DNA from: Massospora cicadina
Lineage: Eukaryota; Entomophthoromycota; Entomophthoromycetes; Entomophthorales; Entomophthoraceae
Direction: 5' to 3'
NCBI GenBank assembly: GCA_022478985.1
Contig: JAKSZP010006621.1
Coordinates: 124,001 to 188,000, forward strand
DNA: 64,000 bases
In this document: positions 42,704 through 52,991 of the stretch, one piece after another
Layout: the number at the start of each line of letters is the position of its first letter
Position numbering within the stretch: the stretch's first letter is position 1
The notes under the pieces: model-generated
The model's database searches: none
Seen by the model: the letters and a program-made list of their open reading frames with translations, nothing else
What the model was told of the DNA's origin: nothing
Position numbers and translations under genes: made by a program

Positions 42704-43202
42704 TATTAACTTTGAGTGGAGTGTTTTGATTCTGATGAGCTGATTGCAAAAACTAAAATCCACTGAGCAACAGACAAGCGATATGATGATTGCTGATCCT
42801 TGATAGATAAAAATAATAAATGACTTAAATAAGGAGCTATTGCCCAACGATACACATTATCTAATATATATAAACTTATGGCAATTTCTGGTAACCTTTC
42901 CCTAAATCTTACTTCTTAAACACCTCCCCCTTCTCATTATCACGCTCAATTATTAATCCTTGGTATTCCTCGTCAGTTTCAACCCTTCTGATTAGCACTT
43001 CTCTGATTTGCTACAATTTTAGGAGTTTTATGCTATCATTAAGGCTTTGGCAGAATTCCTTCAATTTGCTAAACTATTGTTACTTCAATTAATTCTATAC
43101 ACATCGACATATTTTACAAATCATATCTTGAGCTCACCTCAACTCATAGATATGATCCACGAGATACGTGCTTTATTGTCCAGTCATATCAATTTCTTGA
43201 CT
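42704..43202 (-). repeat. Right (5') LTR of element O
   Basis: 499 bp partner of 28932-29589. It lacks the SINE: ATATATATAAACTTATGGC runs through at 42,874-42,892, giving the empty site. Confidence 0.88.
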
Positions 43203-43769
43203 AGTGGTATCTCCATTAGAGTAGGGAGGGCAGCAGCATTGTTATTTATGACCATTATGGCTCAGTCATTTTGTAGGCTGGAAACATGGCACCTAATGGG
43301 CAGCGGTTATCAGATAAAGATTGTAAAACAAAATGTGAAAAAATTTGCACGGAAAATTAAATTGAAACAATAAGTAAAAATTGACTGACAACTGTACCTG
43401 TGGGAATGGTTATCTTAAGTGCTGGGGCTTGAATAGTAAATAAAATATTTATTAATCAAGGTTAATACAATTACATTTAATTCTAGAAGACCAACATTCC
43501 AAATTTTTAATGACGCTGGAACAATATTCATCCTGGCCATCTAATTTAAGATTCTCTTTTTGCCACTAAATAGTCTCTCCCAGTGTGATTCCAATTAGCA
43601 GATTGGTGACACTTCATCCGGCGGATGACTGGTGCACCCATGTCCAGGTTGCATATGGGAGGTCCCATTGAGTATTAAAAGAATTTAATACACCAAACCT
43701 GTAGGGTCAAGCACACCTTTTCCAGTGAAAGAAAACTGTATTGATGGGGTTTCAAACCTGTGAATATAG
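43203..43769 (-). repeat. Right LTR of D, piece 2
   Basis: Matches 15,600-16,155 of the left LTR (for example TTCATCCGGCGG, CCATTGAGTAT and AAAAGAATTTAA). It ends with TATAG, the TSD of element T. Confidence 0.85.
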
Positions 43770-44430
43770 TGTAATGGATGAAAGCGTCCCAGTTTTTGAC
43801 CATTATCTTGCCTTAATATCGATGGGTGGACACCAAAAGATTGTCAAATATGAGATTCCTCGAGATAAGTGTTTTGATTCATACTCACCAATATAACCTT
43901 GAATTAAGGGAAATTTAAAAACGAGAAAAAAGACACTGATAAATGAAGATTCAACCATGAAATTAGCCTTGTTTAATTTAATGTCAAAATAAACATGCGG
44001 ACAGATTTAATCCCAATATTATAATGGCACCACAAATCACATATAGAAAAACCCCATGATTGTATTGGCAATCTACTTCAGGACCAACCATCTTTTTTTT
44101 AAGGCACAAAAATATGTTTGCCAAGGGATACCAGGTAAGACAAGGCAAGGTGCAGCCCTGTGGCCACCAGAGACCTATGAGAAGTTAAGGAACAAAAAAG
44201 AGATTTCTGCTGAGTTTAGAATTGCGCAGGCCTGACCTTTTAAGGTCGCTCTTCTTGGGAGCCCTCCAGCACTATTCTTTATGCTCTAAGGGATAAAGAA
44301 TAGTGCAGGAGAGGCAAAAAGAGCCATGCCCCGCGTGAGACGCAAAAACCTAAAAAAGACTTTTAAATTGATATTTATAAAAACAAATTTTAAGTCAAAA
44401 TGTAACAATTGGTTTGCCCTGACTGTTACA
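43770..44430 (-). repeat. LTR 1 of element T
   Basis: 661 bp, TGTAATGG to CTGTTACA. It contains a long imperfect inverted repeat at 44263-44314 (arms GCACTATTCTTTAT and ATAAAGAATAGTGC with flanking CCTCC/GGAG). Confidence 0.88.
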
Positions 44431-44840
44431 TCACCCCCCCACTAAGAAGAAGCCCCCTTTCATGAGAGTGCCACATAGCAGGAGGTAACCACCCCAAGGG
44501 CTTCTGCAACAAAAATAGACCCAAAACTAGATTTTGATAGTTAGTCCACCCATCGTGGGGAAACATGCCCAACGCATGTCTGGGCGGTTATCCAACACAG
44601 CGTGGCTGACCATGGGGTGAGGGGCCCTGCTGGATCAGGTCCCCTTGGTGCTAGCCAGATCACTGGTGAGGTGTAAGCCCTACTGGGCTTTTGGACTGAC
44701 AATTACTTCAGATCCAGTTGGCCATCAGTTACCAGCTCCCCCAAGGCTGGTTAATTGACAACCAGGACCTGAATGGAACACTGAGGTCAGCTTCTTTGGG
44801 GTTCTGGTGGCGTGCTAAAAGCACAGAGTGTTCAGAATAA
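44431..44840 (-). other. Internal region 1 of element T
   Basis: 410 bp, non-coding, homologous to 45674-46076 (for example GGAGGTAACCACC and CCATCAGTTACC against CCATCAGTCACT). It begins with the C-rich tract that is the PPT on the minus strand and ends GTTCAGAATAA. Confidence 0.8.
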
Positions 44841-45673
44841 TGTAACGGATAAAAACTTTTCAGCTTTGACTGCCATCTTACCTTAGGATTGGCGGATGGA
44901 TGTCAAAAGATTGTCTGATATGAGGTTCCCTCTTGGTAAGTGTTGCAACTCATCATACTCACTAATTTAACCTCAGATTTAGGGAAATTTGTAAAAGAGA
45001 AAAAACAGCACATTTAAATGAGGATTTTGGAAGGGTGGTTAGCTGAGCAGGTAAAACTGCTTCCACCCCAAGTTCAGGTTTCAAGTTCAAAACCTGTACT
45101 GGCTAGAAAAATTCTTGGTGTGGTATATTTGTCCCAAGGTCAACCCACCTCAAAAATTTTTTAAATGAGGATTTCAGCCCCAAATTCAGCCTGGTTTCTT
45201 TTATTAACAAAATAAACATGAGAAAATTTAAATCCCAATAAAATGACACCACAAGTGACATAAGGAAAAATTCAGTGGATTAAAAAACCTAGAGGATTTG
45301 GCGCCTTCAATGAACGCCTAGAGTCAACATTTTTGTTTAGGTACAAAAACTAGGTTCGCCTTGGGATACTAGGTAAGACATGGCAAGGGTAGCCATGAGG
45401 CCGCCAGAGACACACACAAATGTAGGAAACAAGAAAAAGAATTTCAGAACTGAGTTCAGAATCACACAGGCCTGACCTTTAAGATCGCCCTTCCAGAGAG
45501 CCCCTCCGCACTATTTTTAGGCCCCTAGGGGTTTAAAAAATAGCTTGGGAGGGGCACAGCCCAGCGCCAGACCCTTCATAAACCTTAAAATATCCCAAAA
45601 GCGGTTCAACTCAAGATTTGGAAATCTGAATCTCTAGTCAAAATGGAATGGTTGGTTCAACTCAACTGTTACA
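44841..45673 (-). repeat. LTR 2 of element T, with a SINE inside
   Basis: 833 bp, of which about 147 bp are the SINE and its duplication. TGTAACGG to CTGTTACA. Inverted repeat present but more decayed (GCACTATTTTTAGG ... GTTTAAAAAATAGC, 45,509-45,545). Confidence 0.88.
45028..45159 (+). mobile_element. tRNA-derived SINE, copy 2
   Basis: 132-bp body between TTTAAATGAGGATTT (45013-45027) and the same 15 bases at 45160-45174. A-box TAGCTGAGCAGG (45040-45051) fits the pol III consensus TRGCNNAGYNGG at every position. B-box AGTTCAAAACC (45084-45094) fits GGTTCRANNCC at 10 of 11. The tRNA-like head is followed by TACTGGCTAGAAAAATTCTT and a short A-rich end. LTR 1 and LTR 3 of element T lack it. 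Confidence 0.92.
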
Positions 45674-46076
45674 TCACCCCCGCTAAGAGGAAGCCCACCA
45701 TAAGAGGGAGGCCCTTAGCTGGAGGTAACCACCACAAGGGCTTCTGAAGTAAAAATGGAGCCATAATTGGACTGCAAAAGCCAGTCTTCCCAGAGAGAGG
45801 AAACACACCTAATGTGTGGCTGGGCGTTATCCCCCATAGGGTAGGCTGACTGTTGGGTGAGGGGCCCTTCTTGGCCAAGTCCCTCAAGACCAGGCAGTTT
45901 CCTGGTGAGGGGGAAGCCCCACCGGGATTTTGGACTGAAGATCACTTCATATCCAGGTTGGCCATCAGTCACTGGCCCCCGGTGCTGGTTACTTGACAAC
46001 TGAGACCTGAAGTCACCAGTGAGGTCAGCCAAACTGGGAATCTGGTGGCGTAAAAAGCACACTGAGTTCAGAATAA
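45674..46076 (-). other. Internal region 2 of element T
   Basis: 403 bp homologue of 44431-44840, non-coding. A 132-codon minus-strand frame overlaps it, but it has no recognisable domain and its frame is not kept in internal region 1. Confidence 0.8.
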
Positions 46077-46653
46077 TGTAACAGATGAAAACGTCCCAGT
46101 TTTCAACCACCATTTTTTTAGTACTAGATGGTTTTCAACCACCATCTTGCCGCAGTATTGGCAGATGGGCGCCAAAAGATTGTCTATTATAAGGTTCCCT
46201 CCTGATATGTGTTTTAACTCATCATACTCAACAATTCAATCTTGGATTTAGGAAAATTCGAAAAAGAGAAAAAATGACAAAGCTAAACGAGGATTTATGC
46301 CTTGGATTCAGCCTATTTTCTTTATTAGTAAATAAACAAAAAATCAAATTCAAATCTCAATAAAATGGCACTGCAAGTAAAATAAGGAAAAAAAAAACTA
46401 GTGGATTAAAAAACCTTAGAGGATTTAGCGCATCCAATCAATGCCAGAGCCAACATTTTAATCTAGGTACAAAAATTAGGTTCACCGCAGGAACCAGGTA
46501 AGACATGGCAAGGGCGGCCCAAGGCCACCAGAGAGACCCACACGAGCGCAGGAAACAAGAAAGAAATTTTTATGAGCTCAGAATTGTGCAGGCCCAACCT
46601 TATAAGGTCGCCTTTCCAGAGAGCCCCTCCTGCACTTTTCTTCTCTCTCCCCT
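46077..46653 (-). repeat. LTR 3 of element T, piece 1
   Basis: Starts TGTAACAG and ends at TSD CCCCT of element A (46649-46653); continued at 58566-58712 (CAGCCCAGCGCTGAGCCC ... CCAGTACA). It contains one retroposed tail (46,114). Confidence 0.85.
46114..46130 (-). mobile_element. Ultra-short retroposed tail, copy 6 (17 nt)
   Basis: On the minus strand the insert is CATCTAGTACTAAAAAA. Exact 15-bp duplication GTTTTCAACCACCAT at 46099-46113 and 46131-46145. LTR 1 and LTR 2 of element T lack it. Confidence 0.92.
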
Positions 46654-47354
46654 TTTTGGATTTTAGGTGGGAAAGATGCTTGCTGGTGCCTTTATAACCT
46701 AAATTTTAACAATTTATTCAGGGGATTTCTTCACTTTTTAAAAAACTAGAACACTAATATAACTAAATTATGTTTTTATGTGTTTTATTAGAAGCGGCAA
46801 TGGGGTAAAGAAGAGAAGTATGTTTTGATCTACCACTTAGTATTTAAATTAACTTGGGGCTCAGATCGAGATATGCATAAATTCAATATTTTTTGAGCCT
46901 ATTTAGGAATTATGGGTTGTCAATTTATTTGAGCTTACTAACTCACCTTGCTTCACTGAAATAGTGATGGACGGTCAATTGTAGATAAGATGAACCCATG
47001 GGGTGATGATTTGATGTATTTTAATCAATCACCATGAGAGAAATTAGTTGCACCTTGGGGGCCCCCTCCAAGCCTATAAAAGGGGTGGTCCCCGCTTAGG
47101 TGATTAAAATGTACTAGATGTGGGTCAGGCAGGGACCTCCAATTGATTCCCCTGATTTTGCTGCATAGTAATCGAAATTTGCTTACACAAACTTGTGCTA
47201 TTTGGCTGAGTATTAAAAATAAATATAGTGTCCCAATTCAGATGGTTCCACTAAGAATCATCCAGGGTCTTTTGGCCGATTTTGTCATTAATTTTGTCTT
47301 TACTTTGAACTGAAACACTCTTCTTACATAATCTGGATTTGTAATTGTATAACA
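46654..47354 (-). repeat. Left (3') LTR of element A
   Basis: 701 bp, aligned with 57863-58560 (GCCTTTATAACCTAAATT, GCACTTTTTAAAAAACTA-type block, CCACTTAGTA, CACCTTGGGGGCCC). Minus-strand PPT CTTGAAGGGGTTAA (47355-47368). Confidence 0.92.
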
Positions 47355-47368
47355 TTAACCCCTTCAAG

Positions 47369-48229
47369 ATTGTTAGGGAAGAGTAAAGATACAAGAACAG
47401 GCCATGGACGCATTTAACAGTAACTTCAGTAGCCGGGGATTTTATAGACTACTCATCCCCTTGCTTATAAGTGACGACAAAAAGGCCTTCCCATATAGAC
47501 TAAGCTTCTCAATTCTGGGAGTGATATAATTATGATAGTATAGCATCAAGTCTGACACTTAAAAGGTAGGTAGAGGGGCTGGAGCTTGTTAGCTGCTTGA
47601 CCCTCTTTGTTAACTGTCTTCACCAAGTTGGTCATCGCTTCTGATTGCAACTTGATGATGTGCTGGGCCAACTTTTCATAGCTTTCTCAGAATCAGTCTT
47701 ATAAGAGCAGATATCTTTGACTATTAATGCTGGCACCCCAAGTTCTTGCCAATACAATACTTGGAACAGCAACATTTTAAGGATCTGGTGATAGCTGGTA
47801 CAGTAAGCTATGAGAGCACTGGGTAAGTAAAGATTTCAATGAAAAGGGTCAGAAGTGGCCATTTTTCATAGAATAGAGACCAGGGTCCCATTGGCTCTTT
47901 CCATGTAACCATTGTTTGAGGGGTTATAGGGGACTGAGAAAAGCTGCTGGGTTCCCATGGAGGTATCATGGATCTTCACCGCTCAGGAGGTAAAATTTTT
48001 TCCATTGTCACAGAGCAGGACCTGGGGGCAACCATGGCGAGGAATATATATTGATTAAGGAACGTGGACGTGGCTTTAACAATTTGAGCAGGAAGAGCCA
48101 AAGCCTTAACCCATTTGATAAAATTATCAATTCTGACCAAAATATAACAATTGCCACCAGTGGTTAGAGGTAGAGGGCTACACATCTAGACTTATGGTGT
48201 GAAAGGGTTGTTGAGGCGTAGTGTTTTAA
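47369..48229 (-). pseudogene. Integrase of element A, C-terminal piece
   Basis: Minus strand. 47,976-48,185 reads CYILVRIDNFIKWVKALALP. The second catalytic block reads LLCDNGKNFTS and the third NGYMERANGT, so that Asp and Glu are present. A stop separates them. The piece ends where element F is inserted; the first catalytic Asp block falls at the junction and is damaged. Confidence 0.82.
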
Positions 48230-48855
48230 TGTCAGGGTAAATCATGGCATTGGTTGAATTCCTGAGATTATAGATATCATCCATCAGATCAAGAGGATGT
48301 TTGATGAAGTTAGATCGAATAATTGCATATCAGATGAATAATTGTAGTGAAAATGTTCTATTAATCATTTAAATTACCTTAATTGCAATAATATTGAGTT
48401 GTTTATTGCAGCAAAACGAATTTACAATGAGACTGAGACGATTCCCACTGCTATTAAAATCATATGTAAGTTGCAATCCCATAAGCTCTATAGAAAAATA
48501 GTGCACTGTTTAAAATCAATTGAGCTTAGGTGTCCAGGAAGTTGGATGGTATATAATACCAAGGCAAGCATTTGGTTAATATTTTCGTCAATAAAAATAT
48601 CCTTTATCATGCAAAAACTATTAAGTTTATTTACTAAAGTGTTATCAATACCGATCTACCACCACTGCTTACAAGAAACTCCCTTCCAACTTACCCCTTT
48701 AAAAATGTCTTTAAGCAACTCCCATACCAGCTTACCCACAATTCCTTATACCTAGGCACTTCTTTTGTACTTGTCATATTGGGTTAAACCAGTTGGTTAG
48801 GCTAGCTCACGGTTAGCTGCTCCCAACCAGGTCAATAGTATAACAGTCCCTGACA
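48230..48855 (+). repeat. Left (5') LTR of element F
   Basis: 626 bp, TGTCAGGG to CCCTGACA, aligned with 52992-53620 (GAGACTGAGACGATTCCCAC, TCATATGTAAGTTGCAATCC, AAGCTCTATAGAAAAATAGT). Confidence 0.93.
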
Positions 48856-49670
48856 ATTTGACCGCCCAAATTTACAACAAATATCCTACTGCGTTTTTAT
48901 TAATGGGGCTTTGATATTTGCCTTGTTAATGGAAAGTTACCAATTGCTGGTGCGGATGTTTTCCCGCAGTAAAGAAAGATAAAACAGCTTAAAAAGACGC
49001 AGTAGGACCCATTCAAGTGAATACAGTGAGTGTGGGCAATCATACACCTATAAACTTACCCTACTGTTTTCTTTCAGAACAAATTATATTTAGCTGAAGT
49101 AAAAGAAGGTCTTACATTGTTGGGGGCATATTAAAAACTCTTAGCCTGAGGCCTATTTAGATTATGCACGGAATTTATGGAAGTGAGTTCACAACTCACT
49201 GGTGTACTAGATTGGTTTATAAGTACTTTAAAATAAAATGATAATGTGTGTATTAACTATGAGGAATTCAAAGTTAATTGTTAGCAGCAGCAACCCACAT
49301 TAATACAAGATTAAAGGCAAGGATAGCCTTGATGAATTTCCAACAAGAAGTGAAAAGTGTTGATGTATACATACATGTGTTTCCGGATATCATTCATAAG
49401 ACAGAGTAAAATGAAGAAATGGGAGCACTTTACTTCTGACAGAGGTCAGGAAGCCTCTTAGAAGATTTAATAAATATCACCCCACCACGCTGTCATTATA
49501 AAAGTTATTGATTTCAAAAAAGAATCTAATGATGAGTCTTGGCGGACCAGAAGAATGCTGTATTCAAGAGAATTACAAGAAGAGAAACCCCCAAACCATC
49601 GTTTCCTTATTAAAGAATGATGTACAGTCTTATCCTTTGTTAACAGTAAACTTACATTTTGGAAAGAGTG
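48856..49670 (+). other. Presumed Gag region of element F, unreadable
   Basis: About 815 bp between 5' LTR and protease. Stops in all + frames. No capsid motif or zinc knuckle could be read. A 151-codon frame on the minus strand (49,467-49,922) overlaps the protease and is probably chance. Confidence 0.4.
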
Positions 49671-49679
49671 TGTTTTAGA

Positions 49680-49924
49680 ACAATGCTTTTCTGGACTGTG
49701 GAGCATCACAAAAATATATCTCAGTGTATGCTGCCCGAATTCTGGGCTTGCATGCAAAGAAAACTTCAATAAAAGTAACCCTGGGAAATGATGAAAAGTC
49801 TGTAGCTTTCCACTGCTCATGTAACATTGACTTAGATATTGGGGCAAGTCAAAGACAAGTTGAGTTTTGGGTTCTGCGTAGTTCACCCCATCCTGTAAAT
49901 CTTGGGTATCCTTGGTGGACATAG
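49680..49924 (+). pseudogene. Protease remnant of element F
   Basis: FLDCGASQKYISVYAARILG: active site D-C-G in place of D-S-G or D-T-G, followed by the A-S-x-x-Y-I-S block seen in chromovirus proteases. The Met-initiated open part 49,724-49,924 follows (LHAKKTSIKVTLGNDEKSVA). Confidence 0.75.
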
Positions 49925-50130
49925 GTTGAACACTAGCACAAAATATGGAAAGAACCCTATCTCAATTAAGATGAAGGATAGTTTTTTGAGTGCGCTTTAG
50001 AAGGAGTTAAAGGTCCTAATATTTATGCAACTGTAGTTCAAGGGGACTTTTTGGAGCCTTGCAGAGCGAATATTAATAGAATACATATCAAAATGGTCTT
50101 CACTCTTTGGAGAAGAGGAGGCTAGGCAAC

Positions 50131-50930
50131 TACCAGCCCATGGACCCTTTGATTATGCGATTGATTTAATAGAAGGGAAGCATCCCATCCATGGACCAAT
50201 CTACAAGTGCAATCCACAGGAACAGGTTGCCCTGCATGAAAACCTAAATACTATGCATGAAAAAGGGTTTATATGAGTATCCCGCTCTCCCTGTTCATCT
50301 CCCTTGTTGTTGGTTAGTAAGAAGATTGGGGGACTACGGCCATGCATAAAATACCAGAAGCTCAATTAGATAACACTTAAGAACCAGTATCGCTTGCCCG
50401 ATGCTGATCACCTGAGCGACCAGTTGTCTGGAGCCACAATATTCTCCAAAGTTGACTTGAAAGATGCATTCTACCGGATACAGATAAAAGAAGGTTATGG
50501 TCGGAAAATGGCGTTCAAGACGCGATTTAAGTTATTTGAACATCTGGTGATGCCATTTTGGATTATACAATGCACCTAGCACATTTTAAAAAATATTTAA
50601 TACGGCTCTAGGTGTTTACATAGACCACTTCTGTTGGTCTACCTTGATGACATTTTGATTTACAACAAGACACCAAAGGTACAATTGATGCACTTGAACT
50701 TGGTTTTTGAGCAGCTTGGAATGTATAACTTGCATGTGAATCTATCAAAGTGTGAGTTTGGCAGGAGGAATTTGAGTTCCTAGAAATTGTTGTAGGCAAG
50801 AACGGATTTACCGTGGCGCCTAACAAAGTGGAGGCAATCACATTGTGGCCAACGCCTACCTGCCAGAAAGAGGTCCGCATTTTCTTAGGATTAGCAAACT
50901 TTTGCCTTAATTTTATCAAGGACTTTTCCA
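50131..50930 (+). pseudogene. Reverse transcriptase of element F
   Basis: 50,131-50,579 reads FDYAIDLIEGKHPIHGPIYK, CIKYQKLN, LPDADHLSDQLSGATIFSKV and DLKDAFYRIQIKEGYGRKMA, typical of chromovirus RT. 50,632-50,660 reads VYLDDILIYNKT with YLDD intact. 50,790-50,920 reads VAPNKVEAITLWPTPTCQKE and VRIFLGLANFCLNFIKDFS. A stop and frameshifts at about 50,277, 50,560 and 50,780. Confidence 0.92.
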
Positions 50931-50933
50931 CCG

Positions 50934-51455
50934 TTGCATTACCCCCTTACCCGTCTCACCTCAGATTCTATATCTTACAAATGGAACTCAGCGGCAAAAA
51001 ATTCTTTTTCTTTCCTCAAAAACGCCTTTGTTTCTTCCCCTGTGTTGGTTATGCCTGACTATGAAAAGACTTTTGTAGTTGAAACTGACGCTTCTGGCTT
51101 TGCACTTGGTGGGTTTTGTTGTAGGAGGGGGATGATAGTAGGCTGCATCCCATAGCCTACTATCCTAAGAAACGCATCCCAGCGGAATGTAACTACCCTA
51201 TCTATGACAAAGTGATGCTGGTTATCATTAGGGCACTGAAACACAGGCGTTGGTATCTTTGTGGGGCTAAGCACCATGTAAGGATTATGACAGACCACAA
51301 AAAATCTCATATATCTCTTCACGCCGCGACAGCTAAACCAGAGTAAGCCAGATGGGCCCTTACTATGGAAGATTATAACTTAGACATTGGTTACAAACCT
51401 GGAAAGGTTAATGTGGTTCCTGATTATCTGAGTCGTTGTCCTGACCTGGTACATG
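50934..51455 (+). pseudogene. RNase H of element F
   Basis: 50,934-51,155 reads SSPVLVMPDYEKTFVVETDA followed by SGFALGG, the T-D-A-S block with Asp intact. A frameshift follows; 51,190-51,450 reads IYDKVMLVIIRALKHRRWYL, VRIMTDHK, DIGYKPGKVNVVPDYLSRCP, the full end of the domain. Confidence 0.9.
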
Positions 51456-51659
51456 AAATGAAGAGATTTCTAAGCACAATATGCAGGTGCTATTGAAGAC
51501 AAAGAGCCCCAATGAGTTACTTAATTATATTATTCAAGTTGGACGAGGAGAAAATTTTGCTAGTCCAAAAATAGACGCGTTTTGCCAAGAAATAAAGAAT
51601 GGTCTTAGCATGAACCTGGACAGTACATAGAACAAGAAGGGATAATCACTAAAAGGTCA

Positions 51660-52370
51660 AATGGTATATTGGAAAGGTCATATTTGTTCCAGAAGGTCCA
51701 AAGCGCTTTGAAAATTATACAAGATCATCACGATCTAGCTATGGATGGACACTCTGGAAGGAATAAGATGGTGCATCTCATTCAACGTACCTTTCAGTGG
51801 CCTGGTCTAATTCAAGATGTAACAAATTATTCAGCTGGTTGTGAAAAATGTGGACATACTAAGGCTCGCAGGGGTCATCCTGAGGGTCAGTTGTAGCCAC
51901 TAGATGGTGCAAAAATACCTTGGGAATCAGTATCTATGGATTTCATTGTGGAGTTACCCCTTTTCCAAGGTTCTAATGTAATTCTGGTTTTTGTGGATCG
52001 GTTTACCAAAATTGGCTTACTTTATCCTCACAACAAGTATCACTGCAAAATTGACAGAACAGCTAATTATGAAGCAAATTTTTCTCCACCACAGCACCCC
52101 CAGAGAGGTTATCTCAAACCAAGGACCTCAGTTTATATCGCACTTTCAGAAGAAACTTCTCTCAGACCTCAGAATTGCAAATATGCATGTCTATGGCATA
52201 TCATCCTCAAAATTGTTGGACAAACCAAGAGGGTTAACCAGGTTCTAGAGCAGTACCTAAGGTGTTATGTAAACGAGGAGCAAGATAATTGTATTTATTT
52301 TTTGCCAATGGAACAGCTTTGCTACAATAACCTTGATCACACCTCTACTAGGTTATCACCTTTTTAAGCT
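51660..52370 (+). pseudogene. Integrase core of element F, two catalytic acids replaced
   Basis: HHCC domain at 51,720-51,880: HHDLAMDGHSGRNKMVHLIQ ... CEKCGHTKA. First catalytic block SMDFIVELPLFQGSN (Asp intact). Second block EVISNQGPQFISHF has Asp replaced by Asn. Third block QTKRVNQVLEQYLRC has the Glu replaced by Lys. Frameshifts near 52,010 and 52,150. Confidence 0.9.
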
Positions 52371-52559
52371 AATTATGGATATGATGTTTACTGGGAACTA
52401 CTGCCTGATACAGAAGCAGACAACCGTGTATAAGAGAATTCTTAAGTGAAATCCATCAGACACATGCGTTGTGCTTGGCAAACTAGACAGAGCTGTACAA
52501 ACCTACAGGGACTTGGCAAATAAGAAAAAAAGCCTGGGAAAAATTGGAAGTTTGCAGTG

Positions 52560-52950
52560 AGGTCTATTTGGATGCGTAGAATATAGCCATAGATGTACCT
52601 TGTCACAAGATTCCTATTGACGTGTGGGACCTTACAAGGTGAAAGAAGTTTTAGGGAAGGTGGCTTACCATGTTGGGCAACCTGAAGGATGTAAGATCAA
52701 TAATGTGTTCCACAGGTCCCTGATGTTTAAAAAATCGTCAATCCCTACCACATCAGAAGGTTAGGGACCCAGAACACCCTCTTTATCGAAAGCCCTTGTT
52801 TTGAATATAAAGTAGAGACTATTAAAGGGAGACGAACACATAATGATAAAGTGCAATACCTGTTTAAGTGGGCTGGATATCCTGCAGAAGAGAGTACTTG
52901 GGAGTCTGAGGAGAACTTAAAGAATGCAGGCAAGCTGTTAAAGAAATAAA
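52560..52950 (+). pseudogene. Integrase C-terminus and chromodomain of element F
   Basis: The last part of pol ends with a chromodomain, about 52,800-52,948: EYKVETIKGRR, YLFKWAGYPAEESTWESEEN and LKNAGKLLKK. The Trp-x-Gly-Tyr and Thr-Trp-Glu blocks that build the methyl-lysine pocket are present. In this family the chromodomain steers integration to heterochromatin marks; that role here is from family knowledge. The stop TAA follows at about 52,948. Confidence 0.88.
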
Positions 52951-52991
52951 AAGAAGGCCTCGCAGGTGGCTCCAGCCTTTGTGGGGGATGA

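Larger units (their letters stand above)
28932..43202 (-). mobile_element. Gypsy element O, inside D and itself split by C
   Basis: Gypsy element on the minus strand with LTRs 28932-29589 and 42704-43202. Integrase and RNase H lie at 29.6-31.4 kb; the RT stops at 31,440, resumes at 38,034 after element C, and is followed by linker, protease and Gag. Its nearest relative here is element B. The flanks TGCGG (28927) and AGTGG (43203) are only a weak TSD candidate, but the D LTR sequence is continuous across the removed element. Confidence 0.88.

Noticed and set aside
45028..45100. True tRNA gene
   Set aside because: Pol III boxes are present, but no proper anticodon arm or acceptor stem forms, and a non-tRNA body with a target duplication follows. 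It is a SINE.
49467..49922. 151-codon minus-strand frame in element F
   Set aside because: Lies opposite the protease of F, whose active-site motif and position between LTR and RT identify the + strand as the coding strand.
51890..51915. CACTAGATGGT at 51,898 as a seventh retroposed tail
   Set aside because: It is part of the integrase of F (residues before PWES) and has neither poly-A nor duplication.
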